The notes under the pieces are model-generated. The model did no database searches, was not told the origin of the DNA, and saw only the letters and a program-made list of their open reading frames with translations. This document shows positions 22,678 to 30,971 of a stretch of 54,209 bases of DNA, one piece after another. Both the position numbers and the translations under genes were made by a program. Each line of letters begins with the position of its first letter. The first letter of the stretch is position 1. Location: contig CAJTUB010000012.1 of NCBI GenBank assembly GCA_910579465.1, positions 1 through 54,209 of the forward strand. The letters run 5' to 3'. The stretch comes from an uncultured Lachnospiraceae bacterium. Lineage in GTDB: Bacteria > Bacillota > Clostridia > Lachnospirales > Lachnospiraceae.

Positions 22678-23746
22678 GCTTCGTGCACGGCTGATGCGTT
22701 TTCTGCAAAGGTTTCAGATTGTAGTCGAGCCGGTCGTAAAGTTTATTGTGGCATTTGTGGTGTTCCGCAGTATCAATAATGCAATCGGACATGAAACACA
22801 CCTGATGAGCCTGCCGGCGGAGCTTTTGCTCGCCTTTCTGGGGACGTTTGTTCCTCCGGTGATTCTGGTGCTTCTGGGGGCGCTGGTAGCGCTCGTGCAT
22901 GTATATGTTGCCTCGCCGTTGCTTGCGATTCTGGTTGCCGTGCTGATGGTAGTCCTCTATTGCTTTATTGCGCGCTTCTCGGGAAAGTACGGCTATGTGG
23001 TGCTTGCGGTTCCGGTGCTGTTTCTGCTGAAGATTCCGTATGTGGTGCCTCTGGTTCTGGGACTGGTTGCAACGCCGATGACGATTATTCCGACGGCGTG
23101 CGGGGTCATTGTGTACCGGATGTTTACGGTAATCAGTACGGCGGTAGAGTTAGAGGCGGCGCTTGTCTGGGGACAGGGGAACGCGGCGAATGTGGCGGCA
23201 GAGGGTGGAACGACCAGCATGATTGACGACATCCTGACGCTGTACATCGATGTGATTGACCGTCTGGTCGCAGATAAGCAGATGATTATTACAATTGCGG
23301 TATTCTCGGTAATTATCATTGTAATGTATCTGATGCGGAGACTCAGCATAGATTATGTATTTGCGATTTCTGTTGCAGTCGGCGCGATTTTCTGTATTCT
23401 CGGCTTCCTGTTTGCGGGCATCCTGCTTGATACGGACTTAGATATCACGTCGGTGGTATTCGGGACCATTGGTTCTATGCTGGTTGCGCTGGTGTTCCAG
23501 TTTTTCCGCATGGCGCTTGACTACACGGCGGTAGAGCGGGTGCAGTTTGAGGATGATGATTATTACTATTATGTAAAGGCGGTTCCGAAAATCAATCTTA
23601 CGGTTCCGAAGCGCAGCGTAAAGAAAATCAGCACGAAGGCGGAGCCTGCTTTTTCCAGACTACGGGAAAAGGAAGGCGCACGAGCCATTACAAAGGAAGA
23701 GCGGTACGCGATGGGGGAGGAGCTGGGGGAAGAAAACGAAGAGTAG
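22658..23746 (+). CDS. Polytopic membrane protein upstream of cdaA
   Basis: 362 aa with about eight or nine membrane helices through residue 290, including VPPVILVLLGALVALVHVYV and YVVLAVPVLFLLKIPYVVPL, and a loop of some 40 residues (WGQGNAANVAAEGGTTSMID). The C-terminal 70 residues are cytoplasmic, with a tyrosine run (DDDYYYYVKAVPKINL). It is co-directional with cdaA 61 bp later. I recall similar membrane genes in front of cdaA in Lachnospiraceae, but no function is established that I can cite. Confidence 0.72.
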   Translation: MIVTILELRARLMRFLQRFQIVVEPVVKFIVAFVVFRSINNAIGHETHLMSLPAELLLAFLGTFVPPVILVLLGALVALVHVYVASPLLAILVAVLMVVLYCFIARFSGKYGYVVLAVPVLFLLKIPYVVPLVLGLVATPMTIIPTACGVIVYRMFTVISTAVELEAALVWGQGNAANVAAEGGTTSMIDDILTLYIDVIDRLVADKQMIITIAVFSVIIIVMYLMRRLSIDYVFAISVAVGAIFCILGFLFAGILLDTDLDITSVVFGTIGSMLVALVFQFFRMALDYTAVERVQFEDDDYYYYVKAVPKINLTVPKRSVKKISTKAEPAFSRLREKEGARAITKEERYAMGEELGEENEE

Positions 23747-23807
23747 TAACAGTTACAAATGGGAAACCCGGAGACGATGAAAATAAGATACAAGGGGCGG
23801 ATAGGTT

Positions 23808-24683
23808 ATGGAAAACCTAAAAGAGCTATTCTCAAAGTTTGTAGAGTGGATGAAGATTCCGAAGATACATCCGACCGATGTGCTGGAGATTATCATTATC
23901 GCATTCATTATCTACAACGTAATCAAATGGGTCAGAACAACAAGAGCATGGATGCCGGTCAAGGGTCTTATGCTTCTGCTTGCGTTCTGGCTGTTTGCGT
24001 CCATTCTTGAAATGGATGTGATTCTGTGGATTTTTTACAATACCATCGGCGTCGGAATTACGGCAATTATCATTGTGTTCCAGCCGGAAATCCGGCGGGC
24101 GCTGGAACAGCTCGGGCAGCAGAGTTTTGCGCCCTCGCTTCGCATTTTTTCGGAGAACAGGGAAAAGGACGAGCGTTTTTCGGAGGCGACTATCGAGGAG
24201 CTGGTAAAGGGAACGTTTCTGCTTGCAAGACATAAAATCGGAGCGCTGATTGTCATTGAGCAGGAGGTGTCCTTAAGTGAGTACGAGGAGACCGGAATTG
24301 CCATCGACGCGGTAATCAGTAACCAGCTTCTGATGAACATTTTTGAACATAATACGCCGTTGCATGACGGTGCGGTGATTGTCCGCGGCAACCGTATTGT
24401 CGCGGCAACCTGCTACCTGCCAGTGTCGAAGAACATGCGCATTGGCAAGGAGCTTGGTACGAGACACCGTGCCGGCGTCGGTATCAGCGAGGTGACGGAC
24501 AGCTTTACGATTATTGTTTCCGAGCAGACCGGAAAGGTTTCAATTGCAAGAAACGGTGCGCTGGTCAGCAATATTGACGGGGATTATCTGCGTATGAAGC
24601 TGCAGGAAATCCAGAAGGATAAGATGAAGTCCTCCACGGAAAAGAAGCGGCCGCTGTGGAAGAGAGGAGGACGCCGGAAATGA
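23808..24683 (+). CDS. cdaA: Diadenylate cyclase CdaA (DacA)
   Basis: 291 aa. Three N-terminal helices (DVLEIIIIAFIIYNVIKWV, GLMLLLAFWLFASI, IFYNTIGVGITAIIIVF) precede the DAC domain. Catalytic motifs are intact: LHDGAVIVRGNRI (DGA) and LGTRHRAGVG (RHR), with ELVKGTFLLARHKIGALIVIE at the domain start. CdaA joins two ATP into c-di-AMP, which sets potassium and osmolyte balance and wall integrity. Its stop overlaps the cdaR start (ATGA), the classical cdaA-cdaR coupling. No glmM is adjacent, unlike the Bacillus order. Confidence 0.96.
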   Translation: MENLKELFSKFVEWMKIPKIHPTDVLEIIIIAFIIYNVIKWVRTTRAWMPVKGLMLLLAFWLFASILEMDVILWIFYNTIGVGITAIIIVFQPEIRRALEQLGQQSFAPSLRIFSENREKDERFSEATIEELVKGTFLLARHKIGALIVIEQEVSLSEYEETGIAIDAVISNQLLMNIFEHNTPLHDGAVIVRGNRIVAATCYLPVSKNMRIGKELGTRHRAGVGISEVTDSFTIIVSEQTGKVSIARNGALVSNIDGDYLRMKLQEIQKDKMKSSTEKKRPLWKRGGRRK

Positions 24684-25948
24684 AGAAGAAACTGATGAAT
24701 AATTTCGGTATGAAGCTTCTCTCCCTGGGGCTTGCCGTTGTGTTCTGGATTGTTGTGGTAAATATGGATGATCCTATGGACAGCAGGACATTCCGTGATA
24801 TTCCTGTGACAATTCTGAATCAGGAGCAGGTCATGGAGCGGGAAAAGATTCTTGAAGTCATCGAGGGAGATAAAATCGATGTCGTGGTAGAGGGAAGGCG
24901 TCTTGAGCTGGACCGCCTGACAGAGAAGGATATTTGTGCAACCGCAGATCTGGAAGAGGTTTCCTTTATGGATACGGTGTTAATCCGGGTGACGGTGCCG
25001 GACCATCCGAATGTGAAGGTTCTGAATAATGGCGAGAATGTGATGAAGCTGATTTTTGACGATTACGTCACAAGGAGGTTCAGCTTCAAGGTAAATACTA
25101 CCGGAGAGGCAATGGAAGGCTATTATGTAGGCGATGCGCTTGCAAGCCCGAACATTATCCAGATTTCCGGGGCAAAGACAGTGCTTGATAAAATTAAAGA
25201 GGTAGTGCTTGAGGTCGATGCCAGCGGAAGAAGCGTTGATTTTACGACAACGGCAGTACCGGTTGTATATGATATGAACGGGGATGTGATTGCAGCCTCC
25301 AAGCTGAGTATGAATCTGGAGAGCGTTACGGTCAATGTTCCGATTCTGCAGACGAAGCAGATAAGGCTCCGTGTGGACACGGTGGGTGAGGTGCCGGAGG
25401 GTTATGAGCTTCTGGCGGAGAATATCGCGTTCCAGCCGGAGACCATCCTGGTTGCCGGAACGAAGGAGGACCTGGAGAAGCTGAGCAGCTATCTGATATT
25501 GAAGGTCGATGTTACCGGACAGACCGGCACGATTGAGAAAAACATCCATATCATCTCGGAGTTTGACGATGCGCTTACCAGTCTGCGCGTCGTGGGAACA
25601 CAGATGGTTGCAGTTACCGTTACGATAACGCCGTATCTGGACAAGAGCCTTGACGTTCCGACGGCAAAGATTGAGCTGAGGAATCTGCCCGATGGCTGCA
25701 GCGCGCAGCTGATACAGAGGCTGACGGTTCCGGTAAAGCTGAAATGCAAGGCGGCAAGAGCGCCTCTGCTGACAGTGGATCAGCTGAAACCTTATGTGGA
25801 TCTTACGGGATACACAGAGGGTACATATCGTCTGGAGCTGGAAATCGATCTGCCGTCCCATGTCCTATGGGAGAGCAGGACCTTTGTCGATGTAGTGATA
25901 TCAAAGAATGAAGTGTTTCCGCCGCATTCCGTAGCGGAACTTGAATAA
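24680..25948 (+). CDS. cdaR: CdaR, YbbR-domain regulator of CdaA
   Basis: About 422 aa. One N-terminal helix (FGMKLLSLGLAVVFWIVVV) anchors an extracellular chain of YbbR repeats of about 80 residues each, recognisable by VEGRRLELDRLTEKDI, ISGAKTVLDKIKEVVLEVD and VAGTKEDLEKLSSYLILKVD. Four repeats can be counted. CdaR binds CdaA in the membrane and tunes its activity. The start at 24680 overlaps the cdaA stop and is followed by the helix, whereas the longer frame at 24656 reads through the cdaA C-terminus. Confidence 0.93.
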   Translation: MKKKLMNNFGMKLLSLGLAVVFWIVVVNMDDPMDSRTFRDIPVTILNQEQVMEREKILEVIEGDKIDVVVEGRRLELDRLTEKDICATADLEEVSFMDTVLIRVTVPDHPNVKVLNNGENVMKLIFDDYVTRRFSFKVNTTGEAMEGYYVGDALASPNIIQISGAKTVLDKIKEVVLEVDASGRSVDFTTTAVPVVYDMNGDVIAASKLSMNLESVTVNVPILQTKQIRLRVDTVGEVPEGYELLAENIAFQPETILVAGTKEDLEKLSSYLILKVDVTGQTGTIEKNIHIISEFDDALTSLRVVGTQMVAVTVTITPYLDKSLDVPTAKIELRNLPDGCSAQLIQRLTVPVKLKCKAARAPLLTVDQLKPYVDLTGYTEGTYRLELEIDLPSHVLWESRTFVDVVISKNEVFPPHSVAELE

Positions 25949-25969
25949 GAAGGAAAAGAGGTAAAGAGG

Positions 25970-27646
25970 ATGTTAAACTATAAGAGATACAAGAGGGTTC
26001 CCGTTGTAAGTTTTCCGGAGCGTACCTGGCCGGACAAGGAGATTCAGAAGGCACCGGTCTGGTGCAGCGTTGACCTGCGCGACGGCAATCAGGCGCTGAT
26101 TGAGCCGATGGTAGTAGAAGAGAAGATTGAGTTTTTTAACCTGCTTGTCAAGCTCGGCTTCAAGGAGATTGAAGTAGGATTTCCGTCTGCGTCCCAGTTA
26201 GAGTATGATTTCCTACGTTCTTTGGTTGACCGGGGGCTGATTCCGGAGGATGTGACCGTACAGGTGCTGGTACAGTGCAGGGAGCATCTTTTAAAGCGTA
26301 CATTCGAAGCGCTGGAGGGGATTCCGCGTGCGATTGTACATATCTACAATTCCACGTCCACCTTACAGCGGGAAGCAGTCTTTCATATGGACAAGGAACA
26401 GATTAAGCAGATTGCTGTGGATGGTACGAAGTTAGTCAAGGAATATGCAAAGGATTTTCCGGGCAAAATTATTTTAGAGTATTCGCCGGAAAGCTTTACC
26501 GGTACGGAGTTAGATTATGCGCTGGAGGTCTGTACGGCAGTACAGGAGGTCTGGGGTCCGACGCCGGAGAACCCGCTTATTTTCAATCTTCCGTCTACAG
26601 TAGAGATGAATACGCCGAATGTGTATGCGGACCAGATTGAGTGGATGCATACGCACTTTAAGAATCGTGACAGCATTATCTTAAGCGTCCATCCGCACAA
26701 TGACCGCGGTACGGGCGTGGCGTCTGCCGAGCTTGCCCTGCTGGCCGGAGCAGACCGTGTTGAGGGTACGTTATTCGGAAACGGCGAGCGTACCGGTAAC
26801 GTGGATATCCTGAATATTGCCTACAATATGTTTTCGCACGGTATCAATCCGGAGCTGAATATCGAGAACATCAATGAGCTGATAGAGGTTTATGAGAGAC
26901 TCTGCAAGCTGCCGGTGCATGAGCGTCATCCGTATGCCGGAAAGCTTGTATTTACCGCATTTTCCGGTTCCCATCAGGATGCAATTAATAAGGGAATCCA
27001 GGCGATGAACGAACGGAACGACGGCTACTGGGAGGTTCCGTACCTCCCGATTGACCCGGCGGATGTAGGACGGCAGTATGAGCCGCTTGTCCGCATTAAC
27101 AGCCAGTCCGGTAAGGGCGGCGTGGCATTCGTGATGGATACCTACTTCGGCTTTAAGCTGCCAAAGGCAATGCATAAGGAGTTTGCAGAGGCTATCCAGA
27201 AGATTTCCGAAAAGCAGGGTGAGGTTGCTCCTGAGCAGATTATGGAGGAGTTCCGCAAGGAGTACCTGAACCAGAAGGAGCCGTATTACTTCCGCAGGCT
27301 TTCCGTCGAAGAAAAGCATACGGATAAAAATTCGACGGTAGCCAATGTTACGGTCGACTACGAGTATAACGGAATACCGAGGAGCCTTACGGCTGCCGGT
27401 AACGGTCCGATTGATGCGGTGCTGACCGGAATCCGCAGGGAGACTGGTCTTGAGGTAAGAGTGCTTGACTATACCGAGCACGCATTAAGCCTTGGTTCCA
27501 ACGCACAGGCAGCCGCTTATATCCATATGCTGGATGCAGAAACCGGAAGGACGACGTTTGGTGTCGGCGTAAGCTCGAACATTACCCGCGCCTCCATCCG
27601 TGCCGCGTTCAGTGCGATGAACCGCCTGATTGCAATGAAAAGATAG
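25970..27646 (+). CDS. leuA: 2-isopropylmalate synthase
   Basis: 558 aa, full length for the long LeuA form. The DRE-TIM barrel shows WCSVDLRDGNQALIEPM (catalytic Arg and Asp) and LSVHPHNDRGTGVA (metal-binding His-x-His region). The C-terminal regulatory domain (about 430-558) includes ALSLGSNAQAAAYIHM and TTFGVGVSSNITRASIRA. It condenses acetyl-CoA with 2-oxoisovalerate, the first step toward leucine, and is feedback-controlled by leucine. No T-box or leader was seen in the 21-bp gap after cdaR, so it appears to be transcribed with the c-di-AMP genes. leuB/C/D are not in the window. Confidence 0.95.
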   Translation: MLNYKRYKRVPVVSFPERTWPDKEIQKAPVWCSVDLRDGNQALIEPMVVEEKIEFFNLLVKLGFKEIEVGFPSASQLEYDFLRSLVDRGLIPEDVTVQVLVQCREHLLKRTFEALEGIPRAIVHIYNSTSTLQREAVFHMDKEQIKQIAVDGTKLVKEYAKDFPGKIILEYSPESFTGTELDYALEVCTAVQEVWGPTPENPLIFNLPSTVEMNTPNVYADQIEWMHTHFKNRDSIILSVHPHNDRGTGVASAELALLAGADRVEGTLFGNGERTGNVDILNIAYNMFSHGINPELNIENINELIEVYERLCKLPVHERHPYAGKLVFTAFSGSHQDAINKGIQAMNERNDGYWEVPYLPIDPADVGRQYEPLVRINSQSGKGGVAFVMDTYFGFKLPKAMHKEFAEAIQKISEKQGEVAPEQIMEEFRKEYLNQKEPYYFRRLSVEEKHTDKNSTVANVTVDYEYNGIPRSLTAAGNGPIDAVLTGIRRETGLEVRVLDYTEHALSLGSNAQAAAYIHMLDAETGRTTFGVGVSSNITRASIRAAFSAMNRLIAMKR

Positions 27647-27660
27647 GAGATAAGACAGAA

Positions 27661-28434
27661 ATGTCGGTTTTTAAGACCTTTGGCAAGTACCGCAATTTAC
27701 TCGGCGAGCTTGTAAAAAAAGATATTAAGCTCAAATACCGCAATTCCTACCTCGGGGTAGTATGGACGATGTTAGAGCCGCTGCTGACGATGATTGTCCT
27801 GACGTTAGTGTTTTCGGGGCTGTTAGGGAAGGGGACAAGGGACTTTCCGGTGTATATCCTGACCGGACGGCTGTTGTACTCTTTCTTTGCCAACGGCACA
27901 AAGGCGGCGCTAAAGTCCGTGCGCGCCAATGCGGGCATGATTAAGAAGGTATATGTGCCGAAATATATGTATCCGTTTGCGTCGGTGCTTTCGGGGTATG
28001 TGATTTTCCTGATTTCCCTGCTGGTGCTTGCAGTGGTGGCAGTATCCCGCGGTGTTTATCCGACGGTACGGCTTATCTGGATTTTTGTCCCGCTGCTGCA
28101 GATTTTGCTGCTTACAACGGGAGTCGGTATGATTCTGGCAACAATGGCAGTGTTTTTCCGGGATGTGGAATACCTCTGGAGTGTCGCCCTGATGCTGATT
28201 ATGTATACCTGTGCGATTTTTTATCAGGCAGAAACGGTAATCAATGCGAAGAATGCATGGATTTTTAAGCTGAATCCTCTTTATGCGGTGATTGTAAGCT
28301 TCCGGAACGCCGTATTCGGACAGGCGATGGATTTTCAGGCAATGTGGTACGCAACGGCATTCGGTATTGTGTCATTACTCGCCGGTGTCGTAGTATTTTA
28401 TAAAAAGCAGGACAAGTTCATCTTGTATCTGTAA
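27661..28434 (+). CDS. Wzm/TagG-like ABC-2 polysaccharide export permease
   Basis: 257 aa, six helices. The N-terminus KYRNLLGELVKKDIKLKYRNSYLG and the following VVWTMLEPLLTMIVLTLVFS form the amphipathic and first membrane segments typical of this family. Later conserved parts include FFRDVEYLWSVALMLIMYTCAIFY and FKLNPLYAVIVSFRN. With the ATPase 17 bp downstream it would move a lipid-linked glycan (teichoic acid or capsule) outward. The 14-bp gap from leuA implies transcription from the same operon. Confidence 0.92.
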   Translation: MSVFKTFGKYRNLLGELVKKDIKLKYRNSYLGVVWTMLEPLLTMIVLTLVFSGLLGKGTRDFPVYILTGRLLYSFFANGTKAALKSVRANAGMIKKVYVPKYMYPFASVLSGYVIFLISLLVLAVVAVSRGVYPTVRLIWIFVPLLQILLLTTGVGMILATMAVFFRDVEYLWSVALMLIMYTCAIFYQAETVINAKNAWIFKLNPLYAVIVSFRNAVFGQAMDFQAMWYATAFGIVSLLAGVVVFYKKQDKFILYL

Positions 28435-28451
28435 GTTCGGAGTGATAAGGC

Positions 28452-29189
28452 ATGGAAGAAAAAAAGGCAGTCTCGGTACAGAATCTGGGCGTGAAGTTCC
28501 ATTTGAGTGAGCAGAAGGTCGATAATCTGAAGGAATATATGATACGTATCCTGAAGCGCCAGATGCGCTATAAGGAGTTCTGGGCGTTAAAGGAGGTTTC
28601 CTTTGAGGTGAAGCGCGGAGAGCGCGTGGCAATTCTCGGATTGAACGGCGCCGGAAAGAGTACGCTGCTAAAGGTAATTGCAGGCGTTCTGAAGGCAACC
28701 GAAGGAACGGTGGAGCGTTCGGGTGTGCTGGTGCCGCTGTTAGAGCTTGGCGCGGGGTTTGACCCGCAGTATACGGGCGCTGAGAACATTTATCTGTACG
28801 GGGCGATGCTTGGCTATCAGAAGCCGTTTTTGAAGGAAAGGTACGAGGAAATCGTCCGGTTTTCGGAGCTGGGGGACTTTATCCATGTCCCGCTGAAAAA
28901 CTATTCCTCGGGGATGCGGGCAAGGCTTGGGTTTTCCATTGCGACGTTAGTAGAGCCGGATATCCTGATTCTGGATGAGGTGCTTTCGGTCGGGGATGTC
29001 AAGTTCCGTAAGAAGAGTGAGAACCGCATTAAGCAGATGTTTGACAAGGGGACGACCGTCCTGTTTGTATCGCATAATCTGGCGCAGGTACGCTCCCTGT
29101 GCACAAGGGCAATCTGGCTGGAAAACGGGCATCTGACAGAGGACGGCCCGGTCGATGAGGTAACGGAGCATTTCGAAAAGAATCAGTAG
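28452..29189 (+). CDS. Wzt/TagH-like ABC ATPase
   Basis: 245 aa. GLNGAGKSTLLKVIAG (Walker A), NYSSGMRARLGFS (signature), DILILDEVLSVGD (Walker B) and LFVSHNL (switch His). PLLELGAGFDPQYTGAENI is the marker of polysaccharide and teichoate exporters. It lacks the C-terminal carbohydrate-binding domain of longer Wzt proteins, so the substrate terminus is probably not read here. It ends the operon; a hairpin terminator follows at 29192-29225. Confidence 0.93.
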   Translation: MEEKKAVSVQNLGVKFHLSEQKVDNLKEYMIRILKRQMRYKEFWALKEVSFEVKRGERVAILGLNGAGKSTLLKVIAGVLKATEGTVERSGVLVPLLELGAGFDPQYTGAENIYLYGAMLGYQKPFLKERYEEIVRFSELGDFIHVPLKNYSSGMRARLGFSIATLVEPDILILDEVLSVGDVKFRKKSENRIKQMFDKGTTVLFVSHNLAQVRSLCTRAIWLENGHLTEDGPVDEVTEHFEKNQ

Positions 29190-29191
29190 AG

Positions 29192-29225
29192 AAGGGGCTG
29201 TTGCAGATTAGCACAGCCCCCTTTT
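29192..29225. terminator. Bidirectional terminator between wzt-like gene and HtrA
   Basis: AAGGGGCTGT (29192-29201) pairs with ACAGCCCC (29213-29220), then CTTTT. Genes converge on it from both sides. Confidence 0.75.
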
Positions 29226-29238
29226 CAGATGGTAAGAG

Positions 29239-30702
29239 TTATTGGGATTGAGAAGCCAGCTCCGGGTTCTGCTGCAGGGTGACGGAGATAGTATGCTCTA
29301 CAAACTGCCCTTCGCTGATTCTCTGGAGTGTGATTTCGACTACGCTGCCGTAGCGGTGGGAGGTGACGGCGTTAATCAGCTGGTTTGGCGTGGTTACCTT
29401 GGCGCCGTTTACATGGGTGATAATGTCTCCCTGATAAATGCCTGCCTTTTCCGCGGCACCGTTTTTCACAACCGAGTGGACATAAACGCCCTCCGGCCAG
29501 TTATACAGCTCAAAAATGGAGGAATCCAGCTCCTTTACTGAAACGCCGAGGTATCCCTTTTCTTCGTCAGAGAGGATTTCGCGTGTCATCAGGTCATCCA
29601 GAATCGGAGTTGCCATAGAAATCGGGATGGCAAAGCAGATGCCCTCGATGTCCGTACTGGAAAGCTTGGCGTTGTTAATTCCGATGACCTCGCCCTTGGT
29701 ATTTAAGAGGGCGCCGCCGCTGTTGCCGGAGTTGATGGCAGCATTGGTCTGTAAAAGCACCATATCATTTCCTTCTACCGTGACCTCACGGTCCTTTGCA
29801 CCCAGATAGCCGACCGTCACGGAAGGTCCGTAGCCGAGCGCGTTTCCGATGGCAATAACCATCTGGCCGATTTTAGCACTGTCAGAGTCGCCTAGAACGG
29901 CAATGTCGATTTTGGATAAGGTATCCGCCGACAGGCTGGAAAGCGGCAGGGCCAAGATGGCGAGGTCTGCTGCAGGGTCGCTTCCCTTTACGGTGACGGT
30001 ATGGGAAGTGTTGTCTGCGAGAATGACCTCAAGGGATGAGGTATCTTCAATTACATGGTAGTTTGTGGCAATCAGCAGGTCATTTTCATTGGAGCCTACG
30101 ATAATGCCGGAGCCGCCGCCATCTTTTTCTTCAACATAAGGTCGTCCGAAGAAATAGGAGGTAAGCGCATAATGGGAACGGATAGAAACCATAGCAGGCA
30201 TGGTCTGTTCCACTACGGCAGAAACCGTCTCAGAGGCATCCATGACGCCGGTCTGGCTGAGAGTGACAGGCGCGATTGTAATATCAGGCTTCTTAGAGCC
30301 GGAGGGATTTCCCGGCAGTACATCACCGGAGGCATTGGCTTCCTGTGGGAAGAAATGCGAATAGGCGTGGCGGATGCCGAAAAAAGAGGCTCCTGCAAAA
30401 ACGCCGAAGCACACGGCGGCAGCTGCGCAGCTGAAAAACCGTTTGAGGAAACGGTGCTCCCGCTTCTTTCGCTTCTCCGGTATTTCTTCCAAAACTATGC
30501 TATCCGGTGCAGCGTCTACAATCCGTATATCGGAAGTGGCCGGCGTTACGTTCTCCGCAGACGGCTGTTCCGGAACAGGCTCCTCCGCCCAGAAATGATA
30601 ATTTTCGGTTTCGGAAGCATTATGTTCAGCCGGAGTTTCCGGCAGGTCTGCGGAAGAAGGGGTGATGGGATTCAGGTTGCTGTCGTTTTGATTTGATTCC
30701 AT
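29239..30702 (-). CDS. HtrA/DegP-family membrane serine protease
   Basis: 487 aa. An acidic, proline-rich cytoplasmic part (1-85) precedes a membrane helix (FFSCAAAAVCFGVFAGASFF, about 92-111) and a trypsin-like domain with His in ATNYHVIED, Asp in DPAADLAIL and Ser in NAAINSGNSGGALLN. One PDZ domain closes the protein (YLGVSVKELD ... VVKNGAAEKAGIYQGDIITHVNG). It is anchored outside the membrane and removes misfolded exported proteins. GGAGG precedes the ATG at 30702. A long antisense frame over most of it is a codon-bias shadow. Transcription is divergent from the phosphoglycosyltransferase gene. Confidence 0.95.
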   Translation of the reverse strand: MESNQNDSNLNPITPSSADLPETPAEHNASETENYHFWAEEPVPEQPSAENVTPATSDIRIVDAAPDSIVLEEIPEKRKKREHRFLKRFFSCAAAAVCFGVFAGASFFGIRHAYSHFFPQEANASGDVLPGNPSGSKKPDITIAPVTLSQTGVMDASETVSAVVEQTMPAMVSIRSHYALTSYFFGRPYVEEKDGGGSGIIVGSNENDLLIATNYHVIEDTSSLEVILADNTSHTVTVKGSDPAADLAILALPLSSLSADTLSKIDIAVLGDSDSAKIGQMVIAIGNALGYGPSVTVGYLGAKDREVTVEGNDMVLLQTNAAINSGNSGGALLNTKGEVIGINNAKLSSTDIEGICFAIPISMATPILDDLMTREILSDEEKGYLGVSVKELDSSIFELYNWPEGVYVHSVVKNGAAEKAGIYQGDIITHVNGAKVTTPNQLINAVTSHRYGSVVEITLQRISEGQFVEHTISVTLQQNPELASQSQ

Positions 30703-30815
30703 AAAAAAACCTCCTTATAGTTTGCTTTGTTCTTAAACTGCCTTTAGTTTAACACCGGTTTGTGTAGGCTTTGTGACGAATCAGTTAAGAAATGTTGACT
30801 TAATAAATTTTTTTG

Positions 30816-30844
30816 TTGAGGTTTTTCCGGGAATCATGTAAGAT
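30816..30844 (+). promoter_or_regulatory. Promoter of the phosphoglycosyltransferase gene
   Basis: TTGAGG (30816-30821), 17-bp spacer, TAAGAT (30839-30844), with TG ahead of the -10. The inverted-repeat element at 30875 lies in the transcribed leader. Confidence 0.55.
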
Positions 30845-30874
30845 AGCATATATGGAAGATGAATCAGACTTGAG

Positions 30875-30922
30875 GTTCCGCATTTTTTGAATAACCTGGA
30901 AAAGTTCCACAGCCTGCGGAAC
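30875..30922. repeat. Inverted-repeat element, short copy
   Basis: GTTCCGCA (30875-30882) and TGCGGAAC (30915-30922) enclose AATAACCTGG and TTCCACAG. On the opposite strand it reads like the right end of the 5919-6144 element (TGGAACTT then AAAAAATGCGGAA). Confidence 0.6.
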
Positions 30923-30971
30923 ACAAAAGGGTATATAAAATGTGGAAAAGCAAGGAATTAGGAGCAAAAAG

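Noticed and set aside
25949..25969. Leucine T-box or attenuator before leuA
   Set aside because: Only 21 bp separate cdaR and leuA, too short for such a leader.
29242..30696. Long + strand frames opposite the HtrA gene
   Set aside because: The HtrA product has a complete catalytic triad, PDZ domain, membrane helix and ribosome site; the opposite frames have no recognisable domains and follow from codon bias.
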